A stretch of DNA of 64,000 bases, from NCBI GenBank assembly GCA_020846935.1, contig JADLCY010000001.1, positions 496,001 through 560,000 of the forward strand. The letters are read 5' to 3'. Below the pieces are notes generated by a model. It was given only the letters and a program-made list of their open reading frames with translations, was not told where the DNA came from and made no database searches. The DNA is from Gemmatimonadaceae bacterium (GTDB lineage: Bacteria > Gemmatimonadota > Gemmatimonadetes > Gemmatimonadales > Gemmatimonadaceae). The translations under genes were made by a program, and so were the position numbers. Positions 23,550-32,674 of this stretch are shown here, in pieces. Numbering within the stretch: position 1 is the first letter of the stretch; each line of letters opens with the position of its first letter.

Positions 23550-25481
23550 ATGACGTCACGCCATGTGTTGTTGCTCTCGTTTCCCCTGCTCCTGGGCGTT
23601 GGCGCCACGGGCGCGCTTGTGAGCGCCGGGACCGACGCGCGCGCCGAGCGTGCCTGGCGACCGACAGCAGTCCCGGGCGCGACCGCGGAGCGAGAATTGG
23701 CACCACGTGACCAGGCCCTTCACGTCCTCAACAGGCTGGCTTTCGGGCCGCGCCCGGGCGATGTGGACGCGGTGCTTCGCCTGGGCGTGGATCGGTGGAT
23801 TGAACAGCAACTCGCGCCCGAGCGCATTCGCGACAGGAGCGTGGATGCTGTGCTATCGGCATATCCACACCTGGCAAAGGATGCGGGTGAGCTACGCGCG
23901 GAGTTTCCGCCGGCTGCCGCGCTGCGCCGGGCCGCCGAGGGTCGCATGACGGCGGCCGACAGCCAGGCCCTGCGACGTCAGGCACAGGAAGGTCGCCGAT
24001 TCGTCGCCGAGCTCACCTCGGCCCGCGTGGCGCGAGCCGTGGTGTCGGAGCGACAACTGGCGGAAGTGATGACCGACTTCTGGCTCAACCATTTCAGTGT
24101 CTTTGTCGGGAAGAACGCCCGGATGCGCTACTACCTCCCCACGTACGAGCGGGAAACGATTCGGCCGCACGTGCTCGGGAAGTTCCGCGACCTGCTTGGC
24201 GCCGTGGCAAGGAGCCCGGCGATGCTGGTCTACCTCGACAATGCCATCTCGGTGGCGGACAGTACGCGGCCCACGCTGGTGGACCGCGAAGTCGGTGAAC
24301 GTCGCCTCCGCCGTGCGCGTGCGGCGCTCAACCGCCGGCCCAACGCACGCGCCGATTCAGCGCGGCTCGAACAGCTGGTGCAGCGACGGCCACGTGGCCT
24401 CAACGAGAACTACGCGCGCGAACTGCTCGAACTGCACACGCTGGGCGTGGACGGCGGCTACACCCAGGACGATGTGATCAACGTCGCCCGCGTGCTCACC
24501 GGCTGGACGGTGCGCCTGGGCGCGCGCGACGACGGCGGCTTTCAGTTCAACCCCGCGGCGCACGATGCCGGGGAGAAGCGCATCCTCGGGCGCGTGTTCC
24601 GCGCCGGTCGCGGCGAAGACGAGGGCGATGCGGTGCTGGACCTGCTCGCCCGCCATCCGTCGACCGCGCGGCATATTGCGACAAAGCTTGCCGTGCGCCT
24701 GGTGTCCGACGATCCGCCGGACGATCTGATCGATCGCGCCACCGAGGTGTTTCTCCACACGGACGGCGACATTCGCGAGGTGGTCCGCGCCATCGTGACC
24801 TCGCCCGAGTTCTTCTCGAAGGCCGCCTGGCGGGCCAAGGTGAAGTCACCGTTCGAGGTGGTCGTGAGCGCCGCGCGCGCCCTTGGCGGCACAGCGGACA
24901 CGACGGCATTCAGCGCAGCACTCGTCGCGCGGCTGGGTCAGCCCATCTACGGACACCAGGCGCCGGACGGTTGGCCGGAGACGGGTGAGGAGTGGATGAA
25001 CACGGGGGCGATCCTCAACCGCATCAACTTCGGTATGGCCGTGGCGGCCAATCGTGTTCCGGGCGCGCGGCTCGACGCGTGGCCGCCGTATGCCGCGTTG
25101 CGCGAGGCGGACCGTGCGGCACAGGTGGACGCGGTGATCGCCGCGTTCCTTGGCGGGCAGACGTCGACGGAGACGCGCGCGATCCTGGTGAACGGGGCGA
25201 ACCCGATGCTTGGCGCATCCGTTCGCGATTCATTCGCGGTGGATGTGGATGGGGAAATCGCGATGAGCGAGCGCGGAGTCGCGAGGCGCCGCCGAGCAGG
25301 GGCGCTGGGGCCCCCCCCCGATGGTCAAGGTAACATGAACGATCGCGAACCCCGCAACCCGGATGTCTCCGGTCGTACCAATCCATTGCGTGGAAATCCG
25401 CTGGGTCCGCCCCGCGCCCTCTCCGGGCTCGACCAGCTCATCGGCCTCGCGCTCGGTGCGCCCGAGTTCCAGCGCCGTTAG
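23550..25481 (+). CDS. DUF1800 family exported protein
   Basis: A 643-residue protein with an N-terminal signal peptide (MTSRHVLLLSFPLLLGVGAT). The DUF1800 core is seen in ALHVLNRLAFGPRPGDV (about 57-73), the central MTDFWLNHFSVF (about 172-183) and LNENYARELLELHTLGVDGG (about 282-301), then ARVLTGW. The product has no known activity. DUF1800 genes are regularly paired with DUF1501 genes, as here (29 bp gap), and the pair is thought to act in the periplasm or at the surface. A C9 run near the end of the gene (25311-25319) is a possible slippage site. Confidence 0.92.
   Translation: MTSRHVLLLSFPLLLGVGATGALVSAGTDARAERAWRPTAVPGATAERELAPRDQALHVLNRLAFGPRPGDVDAVLRLGVDRWIEQQLAPERIRDRSVDAVLSAYPHLAKDAGELRAEFPPAAALRRAAEGRMTAADSQALRRQAQEGRRFVAELTSARVARAVVSERQLAEVMTDFWLNHFSVFVGKNARMRYYLPTYERETIRPHVLGKFRDLLGAVARSPAMLVYLDNAISVADSTRPTLVDREVGERRLRRARAALNRRPNARADSARLEQLVQRRPRGLNENYARELLELHTLGVDGGYTQDDVINVARVLTGWTVRLGARDDGGFQFNPAAHDAGEKRILGRVFRAGRGEDEGDAVLDLLARHPSTARHIATKLAVRLVSDDPPDDLIDRATEVFLHTDGDIREVVRAIVTSPEFFSKAAWRAKVKSPFEVVVSAARALGGTADTTAFSAALVARLGQPIYGHQAPDGWPETGEEWMNTGAILNRINFGMAVAANRVPGARLDAWPPYAALREADRAAQVDAVIAAFLGGQTSTETRAILVNGANPMLGASVRDSFAVDVDGEIAMSERGVARRRRAGALGPPPDGQGNMNDREPRNPDVSGRTNPLRGNPLGPPRALSGLDQLIGLALGAPEFQRR
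25311..25319 (+). repeat. C9 homopolymer inside the DUF1800 gene
   Basis: Nine consecutive C, directly preceded by GGGG, encode Gly-Pro-Pro-Pro near the 3' end of the gene. Loss or gain of one C would truncate or change the last 55 or so residues. Confidence 0.85.
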
Positions 25482-25510
25482 GCACTCCCGACTTCGACCC
25501 CGACCGTCAT

Positions 25511-26773
25511 ATGCAGCGCCGAGTCTTTGTGAAATCCGGAGCCCTCGCCCTCGTCACCATGGGGCTGAGCCCGTCGTTCCTCCGTCGCAGCGCCTTTGCC
25601 CTCGAGCTCCCCCGCACCACCAGGGGCAAGGTGCTCGTGTGCCTGTTCCAGCGCGGGGCGGCGGATGCGCTCAGCATGGTCGTCCCGCACGGCGAGTCCT
25701 CGTACTACACGCTTCGACCGGCCATCGCCATTCCGCGTCCGCGCGCCGGCGACGCGGCCTCCGCCATCGACCTCGATGGGTTCTTTGGCCTGCACCCGGC
25801 ACTCGCGCCGTTCCGACCCCTCTACCAGGACGGGATGCTCGCGCCCATCCACGCGGTCGGCAGTCCGAGCGCGACGCGCTCGCACTTCGACGCGCAGGAC
25901 TACATGGAGAGCGGCACGCCTGACCTCAAGGCTACGCGGGACGGCTGGCTCAACCGCTACCTCGCGGTGAGCGGCACGTGTGAAGCCTGCACCCCCGAGC
26001 CGACGCCGTTCCGCGCCGTGTCGATGACCGCACAGACCCCGCGCATCCTCGACGGCGGGGCGCCGGCGGTGGCCATGGCCTCGTTAGGCGACTTCACCGT
26101 GCGCGCCAGCTCGACATCCGCCGATCGTCTCGAGGCCCTCTATCGCACCGGCACGGCCGACCTCGTGCACGCCTCGGGCACCGAGATGTTCGAGGCCGTG
26201 AAACTCCTGCGCAGCGCGGACCCGCAGCGCTACCAACCGGGCAACGGCGCGGAGTATCCGCGATCGCCGTTCGGCCAGCGCCTGCTGGAGATCGCCCAGC
26301 TCATCAAGGCTGGCGTCGGTCTCGAGGTCGCATTCGCCGACGTCGGCGGATGGGACACGCACGTCAACCAGGGGGCGGGGACCGGCCAGCTCGCGACGCG
26401 ACTGCGAGACTTTGCCACGTCGATCGCCGCATTCGTCACCGACCTCGGCCCACGCATGGATGACGTCGTCATCCTGACGATGTCGGAGTTCGGGCGCATG
26501 GCGTCGCAGAACGGCAGCGGTGGCACCGACCATGGCCACGCCGGCGCGATGTTCGTCATTGGGGCCAGGATCAACGGTGGCCGGGTGCATGGCACGTGGC
26601 CGGGACTCGCTCGCGAACAACTCTACGAAGGACGCGACCTCGCCCTCACCACCGACTTCCGCGCCGTCTTCTCCGAAGTGCTTGGCCGGCACCTCGGCGC
26701 CACGGCGCTCGACCGGGTGTTCCCGGGATACCCCGGGAACCAGCGCGACTGGCGCGGCGTGCTCTCGGGTTAA
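25511..26773 (+). CDS. DUF1501 family exported protein
   Basis: A 420-residue protein whose N-terminus MQRRVFVKSGALALVTMG has the twin-arginine look of DUF1501 signal sequences, suggesting Tat export in a folded state. The core shows LVCLFQRGAADALSMVVPHG, then SATRSHFDAQDYMESGTP, VGGWDTHVNQG and the conserved TMSEFGR followed by GTDHGHAG, a sulfatase/alkaline-phosphatase-like metal layout. It follows the DUF1800 gene in an operon. Its stop overlaps the convergent regulator gene stop by 4 bp (26770-26773). Confidence 0.93.
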   Translation: MQRRVFVKSGALALVTMGLSPSFLRRSAFALELPRTTRGKVLVCLFQRGAADALSMVVPHGESSYYTLRPAIAIPRPRAGDAASAIDLDGFFGLHPALAPFRPLYQDGMLAPIHAVGSPSATRSHFDAQDYMESGTPDLKATRDGWLNRYLAVSGTCEACTPEPTPFRAVSMTAQTPRILDGGAPAVAMASLGDFTVRASSTSADRLEALYRTGTADLVHASGTEMFEAVKLLRSADPQRYQPGNGAEYPRSPFGQRLLEIAQLIKAGVGLEVAFADVGGWDTHVNQGAGTGQLATRLRDFATSIAAFVTDLGPRMDDVVILTMSEFGRMASQNGSGGTDHGHAGAMFVIGARINGGRVHGTWPGLAREQLYEGRDLALTTDFRAVFSEVLGRHLGATALDRVFPGYPGNQRDWRGVLSG

Positions 26774-29685
26774 CCGGGCCCTCGACCCTCGATGCGCTGC
26801 AGCGTCGACAGCACCTCGGCGCGATCCACCATGCCTGCAGAGTCCGGCGCGACGCGCAGCGCGAGGTACTGGCGCAGCGCATTCGCCGCACCAGCTGAAT
26901 CTTCCAGCCGCTCGGCGATGCGCGCTTCTGTACGAAGGTACGTACTGAGGTAGCGCGGCCAACCGCGCGCAACCGAACGGCGCCGCACGAGCGCATGCGC
27001 TCGCGTCAGCTCACCACGCTGCTCGCGCACCAGCGCCAGCGCCAGCGTTCCGTATTGCCGCAGGTCACCCGCCGTCGGTCCCGACAACACGAGCTGTTCG
27101 GCGCGTGCCAACACGTCCGACGCGCCCGCCCGCCCCTGCAACGCGGTGGCCAGGGCATCGAGGACCAGACCGCAGGCCACGCCGCCCGGAGCCACCGCCT
27201 CGTCGGGTGGGGCGACCCCGTCCGCGGACAACACGCGCACCGTCGCCGCAACGGTCGAGTAGTCACCGTGCCACACCCGCCACTGCTCGAGCACGCACAG
27301 GTCGGCCATCGCGCTCGAGCGCGCAACGGTGGATTCGCCGCGTGGGCCAACGCGTGCCGTTAGCCGTTCGACGGCGTCCACCGCCGCCGAGCTGTCCCCG
27401 CTCCCATACAGCGCGTCCAGTATGCGGAGCCGCAGGTGTGCGCCGCTGCTCTCCAGGTCCGCAAGCCGTCGTGTGGCAAGCAGCGCCCGCGACGGACTGC
27501 CGGCATTCAATGCGTAGGCATGTTCGGCGAGCACGACGTCGATCCGCGCGCCGGTGTTCTGCGTCCGCAGGCCGCGCGTGCGCAGCGCCTCGACTCCGTC
27601 GTCGAGGTATTCGCCCTCGGCCAGCGCCGACATCGCGATGCGTCGCAGGGCGTCGTCCGAAGCCTCTCCAAAGCCCGCGCGCGCCGCCCGAAGGGCCTCA
27701 CCATCGCGCGCCCGAACCGCGCGCCGCCACCGCAACCACGGCGCGAACTCACCCCCCGCCTGTTCGTCGACCACGCGCACCGCGCCGGCTCGACCCTGCA
27801 CCAGGCCTGCCAGCGCGATCCGTGCAGCGACGTGCGTCGAGTCGAGCGCGAGGGCCCGCGTGAACGCCTCGGCGGCGCCGGCCTCGGCATCGCGAAGGCC
27901 CGCGAGCCGCCCGTCGACCAGCAGGCGCCGGCCGAGGTCCGCCCAGAGTTCGGGGCGATCTCCGGTGCGCGCGACGCGCTCCCACGCCGCAAAGTGCTCC
28001 TCGCTCGTCGAAGGCCGCGGCGAATGCTGACCCTGCAACGCCACGAGCTGCTGCTGCTCGATCACGGGAAGCCGGTCCCGCCAGCGCTCGGCCACCTCGA
28101 GCCCCCGCGCGCGCTGCGGAAGGTCCTCGAGCCAGTCCGATGCGAGCGCGAGCCCGACGGCCGATGCCGTGAGCGCGGAGTCCAGGGCGAGCGCGCGTGC
28201 GTACGCGGCCTGCGCCTGCCGGAAGTCGGCGCGCAGGTAGGCGGAACGCCCCTGCAGGAACGCACGCAGCGCCCGCGGGTCGACATCGGGCGCATCCTGC
28301 ACGGCTTCGCCTGCGCCCGCGGCCGTGGCCACGAGGAGCGTGGCGAGACGATCCACGAGACGGGGCAGCGAGTCGAGCGCACCACTCGCCGTGACCGCCG
28401 CGATCGGTCGCCGAGTGGGAACCTCGATGAGCGCGGCGCGAATCACCACCTGCCGCGCGTTCCCGACCAGCGTGCCCGTGACCACCTGGCGCGCGCCTAA
28501 CGACTCGGCGCGTTCCAGCACCGTGTCGGCCGCCGGGGCCTGACGACCACCGAACGCGGCGTCCCACCACGCGTGCACCGTCTCGGGGTCCACGAGCGCG
28601 ACCGTGTCGCGCGCCGCCAGCGCCACGCTCAGCAGGTCGACCATACCTCCAGGGAGGAACGACAGGTCCCCGGACAGACTCGTCGCGCGGAACGGCAGGA
28701 TGGCCGTTGCCGCCGGGAGCGGCGCCGCCTCCCGACGCGCACGGCCCAGCTGGGCGATGGCGAGGAGCGCCACCACCACCGCCGCCGACGTCAGCGCGCC
28801 CTGCCTCACGAGCAGTCGCCAGCGGCGTGAGCGACGACGCCACCACGGCACCACTCCGCGCGTCCACGCGACCGCCTGTCCGAACGCACGCGCTGCGCCG
28901 GCGCGGAGGCGGAACACCGCACTGGCACTCGCCTCCTCCGCCGAGCCCGCATCGCTGATCACCACGGGCCGACGGCGGGATTCGGCGAGCAGCTCGTGCG
29001 CGACCAGTTCCACCCGCGGATCCGGATCGAGATCGAGCTCCTGCCTGACCAACTCTCCATAAACGCGTGCGTGCTGCACGCCGGCCGGGGCGTCGCCCGC
29101 AAGCGCGAGCGCGCGCATCAGTGCAATCGCCGCCGTGGCATCGAGCGGGTCGAGCGCCGCACGCCGCCGCAGGACGTGGACGGCGCCAACATGATCCTCG
29201 GCGCCATGGCGCGCGCGTGCCTGCGCATCAAGGAAGGCCGCCATGCGCTGCGACCAGAGCGAACGCTGCTCCTCGATCCAGCGCTCCAGCTCCGGCGCGC
29301 CGGGCACCATGAAGCCATCGAGCAGGGGACCCCGATAGCGGGCCAACGCCGTGTCGGCGTCGCCGGCAGCAACTGCCTGTTCGACCGCGGACACATCCGT
29401 CGCGAACCGCTCGGGATTCAGAGCGAGATGAGCGGTCCCGACAATGGCGTCGTCGAACGCAAGAAGTCGCCGTATCGCGTAGAGCGACTGGGTGAGCGCA
29501 TGTCGGCTACGCTCGGGATCGGCATCGGACCAGAGCAAGTGGAGCAGACGCTCCCGCGCGATGCCGCGCTGGCCTTGCACGGCGAGCACGGCCAGGATCG
29601 CGGCCAGCCGGCGCGGCAGAGCGGCACCAGCCGGTGAACCGGCCGCGTCTGTCGAGAATCCGCCAAATACCGATACAGAAATCAT
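26770..29685 (-). CDS. SARP/BTAD-type regulator with membrane helix, TolB-like domain and TPRs
   Basis: A 971-residue protein. The ATG at 29685 is chosen over the GTG at 29691 because AGGCGGTG, close to an ideal ribosome site, ends 3 nt upstream. The N-terminus (about 1-90) is a winged-helix domain of the SARP type (LLHLLWSDADPERSRHALTQ). A BTAD helical domain follows (about 95-240). A single hydrophobic segment lies near 298-316, then a TolB/FlgO-like domain (AILPFRATSLSGDLSFLPGG, about 330-470), then TPR-like helices to the end. So DNA binding is cytosolic and the rest probably periplasmic. It is divergent from a HAD/glycosyltransferase pair, with phased heptamers between. Confidence 0.87.
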   Translation of the reverse strand: MISVSVFGGFSTDAAGSPAGAALPRRLAAILAVLAVQGQRGIARERLLHLLWSDADPERSRHALTQSLYAIRRLLAFDDAIVGTAHLALNPERFATDVSAVEQAVAAGDADTALARYRGPLLDGFMVPGAPELERWIEEQRSLWSQRMAAFLDAQARARHGAEDHVGAVHVLRRRAALDPLDATAAIALMRALALAGDAPAGVQHARVYGELVRQELDLDPDPRVELVAHELLAESRRRPVVISDAGSAEEASASAVFRLRAGAARAFGQAVAWTRGVVPWWRRRSRRWRLLVRQGALTSAAVVVALLAIAQLGRARREAAPLPAATAILPFRATSLSGDLSFLPGGMVDLLSVALAARDTVALVDPETVHAWWDAAFGGRQAPAADTVLERAESLGARQVVTGTLVGNARQVVIRAALIEVPTRRPIAAVTASGALDSLPRLVDRLATLLVATAAGAGEAVQDAPDVDPRALRAFLQGRSAYLRADFRQAQAAYARALALDSALTASAVGLALASDWLEDLPQRARGLEVAERWRDRLPVIEQQQLVALQGQHSPRPSTSEEHFAAWERVARTGDRPELWADLGRRLLVDGRLAGLRDAEAGAAEAFTRALALDSTHVAARIALAGLVQGRAGAVRVVDEQAGGEFAPWLRWRRAVRARDGEALRAARAGFGEASDDALRRIAMSALAEGEYLDDGVEALRTRGLRTQNTGARIDVVLAEHAYALNAGSPSRALLATRRLADLESSGAHLRLRILDALYGSGDSSAAVDAVERLTARVGPRGESTVARSSAMADLCVLEQWRVWHGDYSTVAATVRVLSADGVAPPDEAVAPGGVACGLVLDALATALQGRAGASDVLARAEQLVLSGPTAGDLRQYGTLALALVREQRGELTRAHALVRRRSVARGWPRYLSTYLRTEARIAERLEDSAGAANALRQYLALRVAPDSAGMVDRAEVLSTLQRIEGRGPG

Positions 29686-29692
29686 TTGCACC

Positions 29693-29721
29693 GCCTGATG
29701 ATCGCCTGATTCCTGCCTGAT
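29693..29721. promoter_or_regulatory. Three GCCTGAT heptamers phased at 11 bp: candidate SARP operator
   Basis: GCCTGAT occurs perfectly at 29693-29699, 29704-29710 and 29715-29721, an exact 11-bp period with 4-bp spacers. SARP regulators are known to bind direct heptamer repeats with 11-bp spacing on one DNA face. The array lies between the SARP-type gene (start 29685, minus) and the HAD phosphatase gene (29769, plus). The first heptamer overlaps the regulator's ribosome site. Autoregulation and control of the divergent pair are inferred. Confidence 0.65.
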
Positions 29722-29768
29722 ACCCCACGCCGATCTTCCGTTCGTCCGACCGACCTCCCGCTCCCGAG

Positions 29769-30638
29769 ATGATGACCGAGTCCCTGTTTCCGAGCGCCTG
29801 TCAGCGCGTCGTGTTCTCCGATGTGGACGGTACCCTTCTGGATCGTGCTGGGCACTATCCCGCCTGCTGGCCGTCCGTCCGGCAATCGTTGGGCGATGCC
29901 ATGTTCGTGCTGACGTCGAGCCGGACCGTGGAGGAGCTGCTCGATGTGCAGCAGGCCCTGGGCATCGCCGGGCCGTTCATTGCGGAGAACGGCGCGATGT
30001 TGGTGCTGACGCACGAGTGGCTGGACCAGCCCCTTGGCACCGTGGTGACCGTTGGAGAACGATTGCTCCGGCTCGTGCCCATCGGAACCCCCAGCACGCA
30101 ACTCTCGGCGATCGTGCGCGGAGCGGCCTCGACCTGTGGTGTGACCATTGACGTGCAGCGTGGCATCACGACGGCAGACCTGCCGCCCACGTCGGTCGGC
30201 CGGGCGCCCTCGGTCACCAGCCACGCGCTCGCGCGGGCCCACTCCATCCTCCTGCGGATCAGCGGGACGACGGAGCAGCGCCTGCGCTTCTTCTCTACGC
30301 TCGCCCGCACCGGCCTGACGGTCTCGCACGGTGGACGCTGGCACGTCGTGCAAGGCGGATCGAGCAAGGGCATCGCCGTGCGCACCCTGCTGCAGCTCAT
30401 CCGTCGGCGCGCCTCGCACGAGCTGTGCGTGATCGGCGTCGGCGATGCGCAGAACGACCGCTCGCTGCTCGAAGCCGTGGATCATCGCTTTGTGATGCGT
30501 GGTCCCGACGGAACCGTCGACGCGGCGCTGGCCGATGTGCCGGGCGCCCACGTTCCGGAAACTTCCGGCATCGAAGCCTGGAGCGAGATCGTCGACCTGA
30601 TGCACCCTGCAACCCTGGAGGGCGCCGCCGATGCCTGA
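29769..30638 (+). CDS. HAD-IIB phosphatase, mannosyl-3-phosphoglycerate phosphatase-like
   Basis: A 289-residue HAD hydrolase. Motif I is FSDVDGTLLD (nucleophile D18, acid D20). Motif II is VLTSSRT. A type IIB cap follows. Motif III/IV is seen in GGSSKGIAVRTLL (lysine) and VIGVGDAQNDRSLLEAVD. The ENGA segment after motif II and overall length match the mannosyl-3-phosphoglycerate phosphatase group, which dephosphorylates a precursor of the compatible solute mannosylglycerate. The next gene, a glycosyltransferase, overlaps by 8 bp. Substrate is inferred; other sugar-phosphates are possible. Confidence 0.8.
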   Translation: MMTESLFPSACQRVVFSDVDGTLLDRAGHYPACWPSVRQSLGDAMFVLTSSRTVEELLDVQQALGIAGPFIAENGAMLVLTHEWLDQPLGTVVTVGERLLRLVPIGTPSTQLSAIVRGAASTCGVTIDVQRGITTADLPPTSVGRAPSVTSHALARAHSILLRISGTTEQRLRFFSTLARTGLTVSHGGRWHVVQGGSSKGIAVRTLLQLIRRRASHELCVIGVGDAQNDRSLLEAVDHRFVMRGPDGTVDAALADVPGAHVPETSGIEAWSEIVDLMHPATLEGAADA

Positions 30639-31707
30639 GCGACGCTGGACCATTTCCGTCCTCACGATCCCGAGCCGCGAGACGTACGTGCAGGCGCTGG
30701 TGGAGTCACTCGCCGCCGCGCGGGTGACGCGCCACGCGGATGTGAGTATCGTCTACAACTGGGACTCGCCGGAACCCCCGTCGACAATCGAGCAGCGGCT
30801 GCGCCGCGCCTGCCGCGGGGTGCCGATCGAGGTCTCGTTCAACACCACCAAACCGACGATTGCCGCTGGCCGGCAGCAGCAGCTGAACGCCTGCAAGACG
30901 CCGCTCATCTGCTTCATCGACGACGACGTCACCGTGCACGGTGACCTCGTCGCCACGATGGAGCGCGGGCTCCAGGCGCAGCCCCTGGGGATCGTGGGCG
31001 TGCCGTCCTACGTCGAGGGAACGCCCGAGCTGTTCAAGCCGAGGGAGAGCACGCCCTACGTGAACCACGATGGCGTGCGCTTCCAGTCCGTGCAGGGCAT
31101 GCTCGTGGGCGGCTACCGGAGACTCTTCATCGACGTCGGTGGTTTCAACCAGCGTCGTCGGTACTGGGGCGAGTGGACCGAACTGAACCTGCGCCTGTGG
31201 CGCTCGGGATTCCCGACGGGCTACGTGATGGACGGTGCGTACCTGCGCCATTGGCACGACGCGCCCGAATCACCCACGCGGAATCGGTCCGGACGCGAGG
31301 TGGACGTGTTGTGGGGACTGATGTGCACCGCCCTCGAGTACGACGCCGTGGACATCACCGAGGAGACGGAGAGCTTCTGGCGACTCGTCGCCGAGCGCTA
31401 CCTGGCATATTCGTTCGGGCCCGACGTCTCCCCTCAGTCGCTGCTGTCGGCGTTCCTGCGATTGGTGCCGCGGCTCCTGGCCGAATGGCCCCGGATCGCC
31501 GAGACGCGTGAGGCGGCCCGTGCGCACCCGTTCCGCTTTGCGCCGTTTGCGCCGTTCACGCCGGACGAAGTGACGGCCGTGATCGCCCACGCGTCGCCGC
31601 GCATCGCGACGTATCGGGCAGAAGCGAGCCGCGTGCCGAGCGTGATGGCCACGGGGCTACGCCGATTCGTGCGACTGCCCTGGCGCGCGCTCCAGCAGCC
31701 GGCGTGA
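30631..31707 (+). CDS. GT-A fold glycosyltransferase (GT2-like)
   Basis: A 358-residue soluble protein beginning WTISVLTIPSRETYVQALVE. The nucleotide-sugar metal site is CFIDDDVTVHGDL near residues 94-106. VGGYRRLFIDVGGFNQ and YWGEWTELNLRLWRSGF near 155-190 match the acceptor-side region of GT2-like enzymes. The ATG overlaps the HAD phosphatase gene by 8 bp with GGAGG upstream, so the two are co-translated. A sugar transfer followed by dephosphorylation, for example for a glycosylglycerate solute, is a reasonable model, but donor and acceptor are not visible in the sequence. Confidence 0.8.
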   Translation: MPERRWTISVLTIPSRETYVQALVESLAAARVTRHADVSIVYNWDSPEPPSTIEQRLRRACRGVPIEVSFNTTKPTIAAGRQQQLNACKTPLICFIDDDVTVHGDLVATMERGLQAQPLGIVGVPSYVEGTPELFKPRESTPYVNHDGVRFQSVQGMLVGGYRRLFIDVGGFNQRRRYWGEWTELNLRLWRSGFPTGYVMDGAYLRHWHDAPESPTRNRSGREVDVLWGLMCTALEYDAVDITEETESFWRLVAERYLAYSFGPDVSPQSLLSAFLRLVPRLLAEWPRIAETREAARAHPFRFAPFAPFTPDEVTAVIAHASPRIATYRAEASRVPSVMATGLRRFVRLPWRALQQPA

Positions 31708-31713
31708 CGCGTC

Positions 31714-32670
31714 TCAGGCGTGCAGGTCCCAGGAGCGGACCTGCTCGTCGGTGACATTGCTGCCGCACAGCACGGTCACGACGCGGCGCCCGGCGAATCG
31801 CGGGCGATCGGCAGCCAGCGCCGCCACACCCACGGCGCCGGCGGGCTCCACCAGGAGCCCAAGCGCACGCCGAAGATCGCGCATGGCGGCGAGCGTGGTC
31901 TCGTCATCCACGAGCACGACGTCGTCGACCACGCCCATCAGGCTCTCCACCGCCTCGGGGATCGGCACGCGCACTGCGATGCCGTCGGCAATGGTGTCCG
32001 CGCGTTCGGTGGGAACGGCGGCGCCGCGGGCCCACGATCGTTGCATGGACGGGGCGCCTGCCGCGCACACACCAATCACCTCGGCGCGCGGATCGTGTGC
32101 ACGGATCCACGCCGCCATACCGCCGAGCATGGCGCCATTGCCGAGCGGGATGAGCCACGCGTCGAAGGTGCCTCCGCCCCTGGTGAGCTCGAGGGCGATG
32201 GTGCCGGCGCCGGCCGCGATCGCGGGCTCGCGGCCGTCCTCCACGTAGCGGCGGCCGTTGGCTTCGGCCCAGGCGCGTGCGGCATCCTTGGAGGCATCGA
32301 AATCATCGCCGGCCTGGTGCACGGTCGCGCCGAGTGCGCGCATACGTGCGATCTTGAGCGGGTTGGCTCGCGTGGACGCAAACACGTCGAGCACCAGCCC
32401 GCGGCGGCGGGCCGCCCACGCGAGACCCTGTCCGAAGTTCCCGGCCGACGCGCACACGAGGCCCGGGCCGTCGGTGGGCAAGGTGGCAGCAAAGCACTCC
32501 GCACCTCGACCCTTGAATGATCGAATCGGGTTCACCGTCTCGACCTTCACGGTGAGCGAACATCCCATCGCCCCACCTAACGACTCCACCTCGAACTGCG
32601 GCGTGGCGAGAAACACCGGGTCGATGACGCCGATCGCCTCGGCGATCGCGGCGGGCGCGATCGAGCGCAC
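31714..32670 (-). CDS. PLP-dependent threonine/serine dehydratase-like enzyme
   Basis: A 318-residue fold-type II PLP enzyme. The PLP lysine is K53 in NPIRSFKGRGAE. The phosphate-side ASAGNFGQGLAWAA motif is near 76-89. The glycine loop LGNGAMLGGMAAWI is near 175, and VTVLCGSNV is at the C-terminus. Short length and no ACT domain match catabolic threonine/serine dehydratases. The GTG at 32670 lies 4 bp after the stop of the TPR gene on the same strand, so the two are coupled. The long open frame upstream of the GTG is antisense-like noise in the TPR gene. It converges with the glycosyltransferase gene (6 bp gap). Confidence 0.87.
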   Translation of the reverse strand: MRSIAPAAIAEAIGVIDPVFLATPQFEVESLGGAMGCSLTVKVETVNPIRSFKGRGAECFAATLPTDGPGLVCASAGNFGQGLAWAARRRGLVLDVFASTRANPLKIARMRALGATVHQAGDDFDASKDAARAWAEANGRRYVEDGREPAIAAGAGTIALELTRGGGTFDAWLIPLGNGAMLGGMAAWIRAHDPRAEVIGVCAAGAPSMQRSWARGAAVPTERADTIADGIAVRVPIPEAVESLMGVVDDVVLVDDETTLAAMRDLRRALGLLVEPAGAVGVAALAADRPRFAGRRVVTVLCGSNVTDEQVRSWDLHA

Positions 32671-32674
32671 CGCG

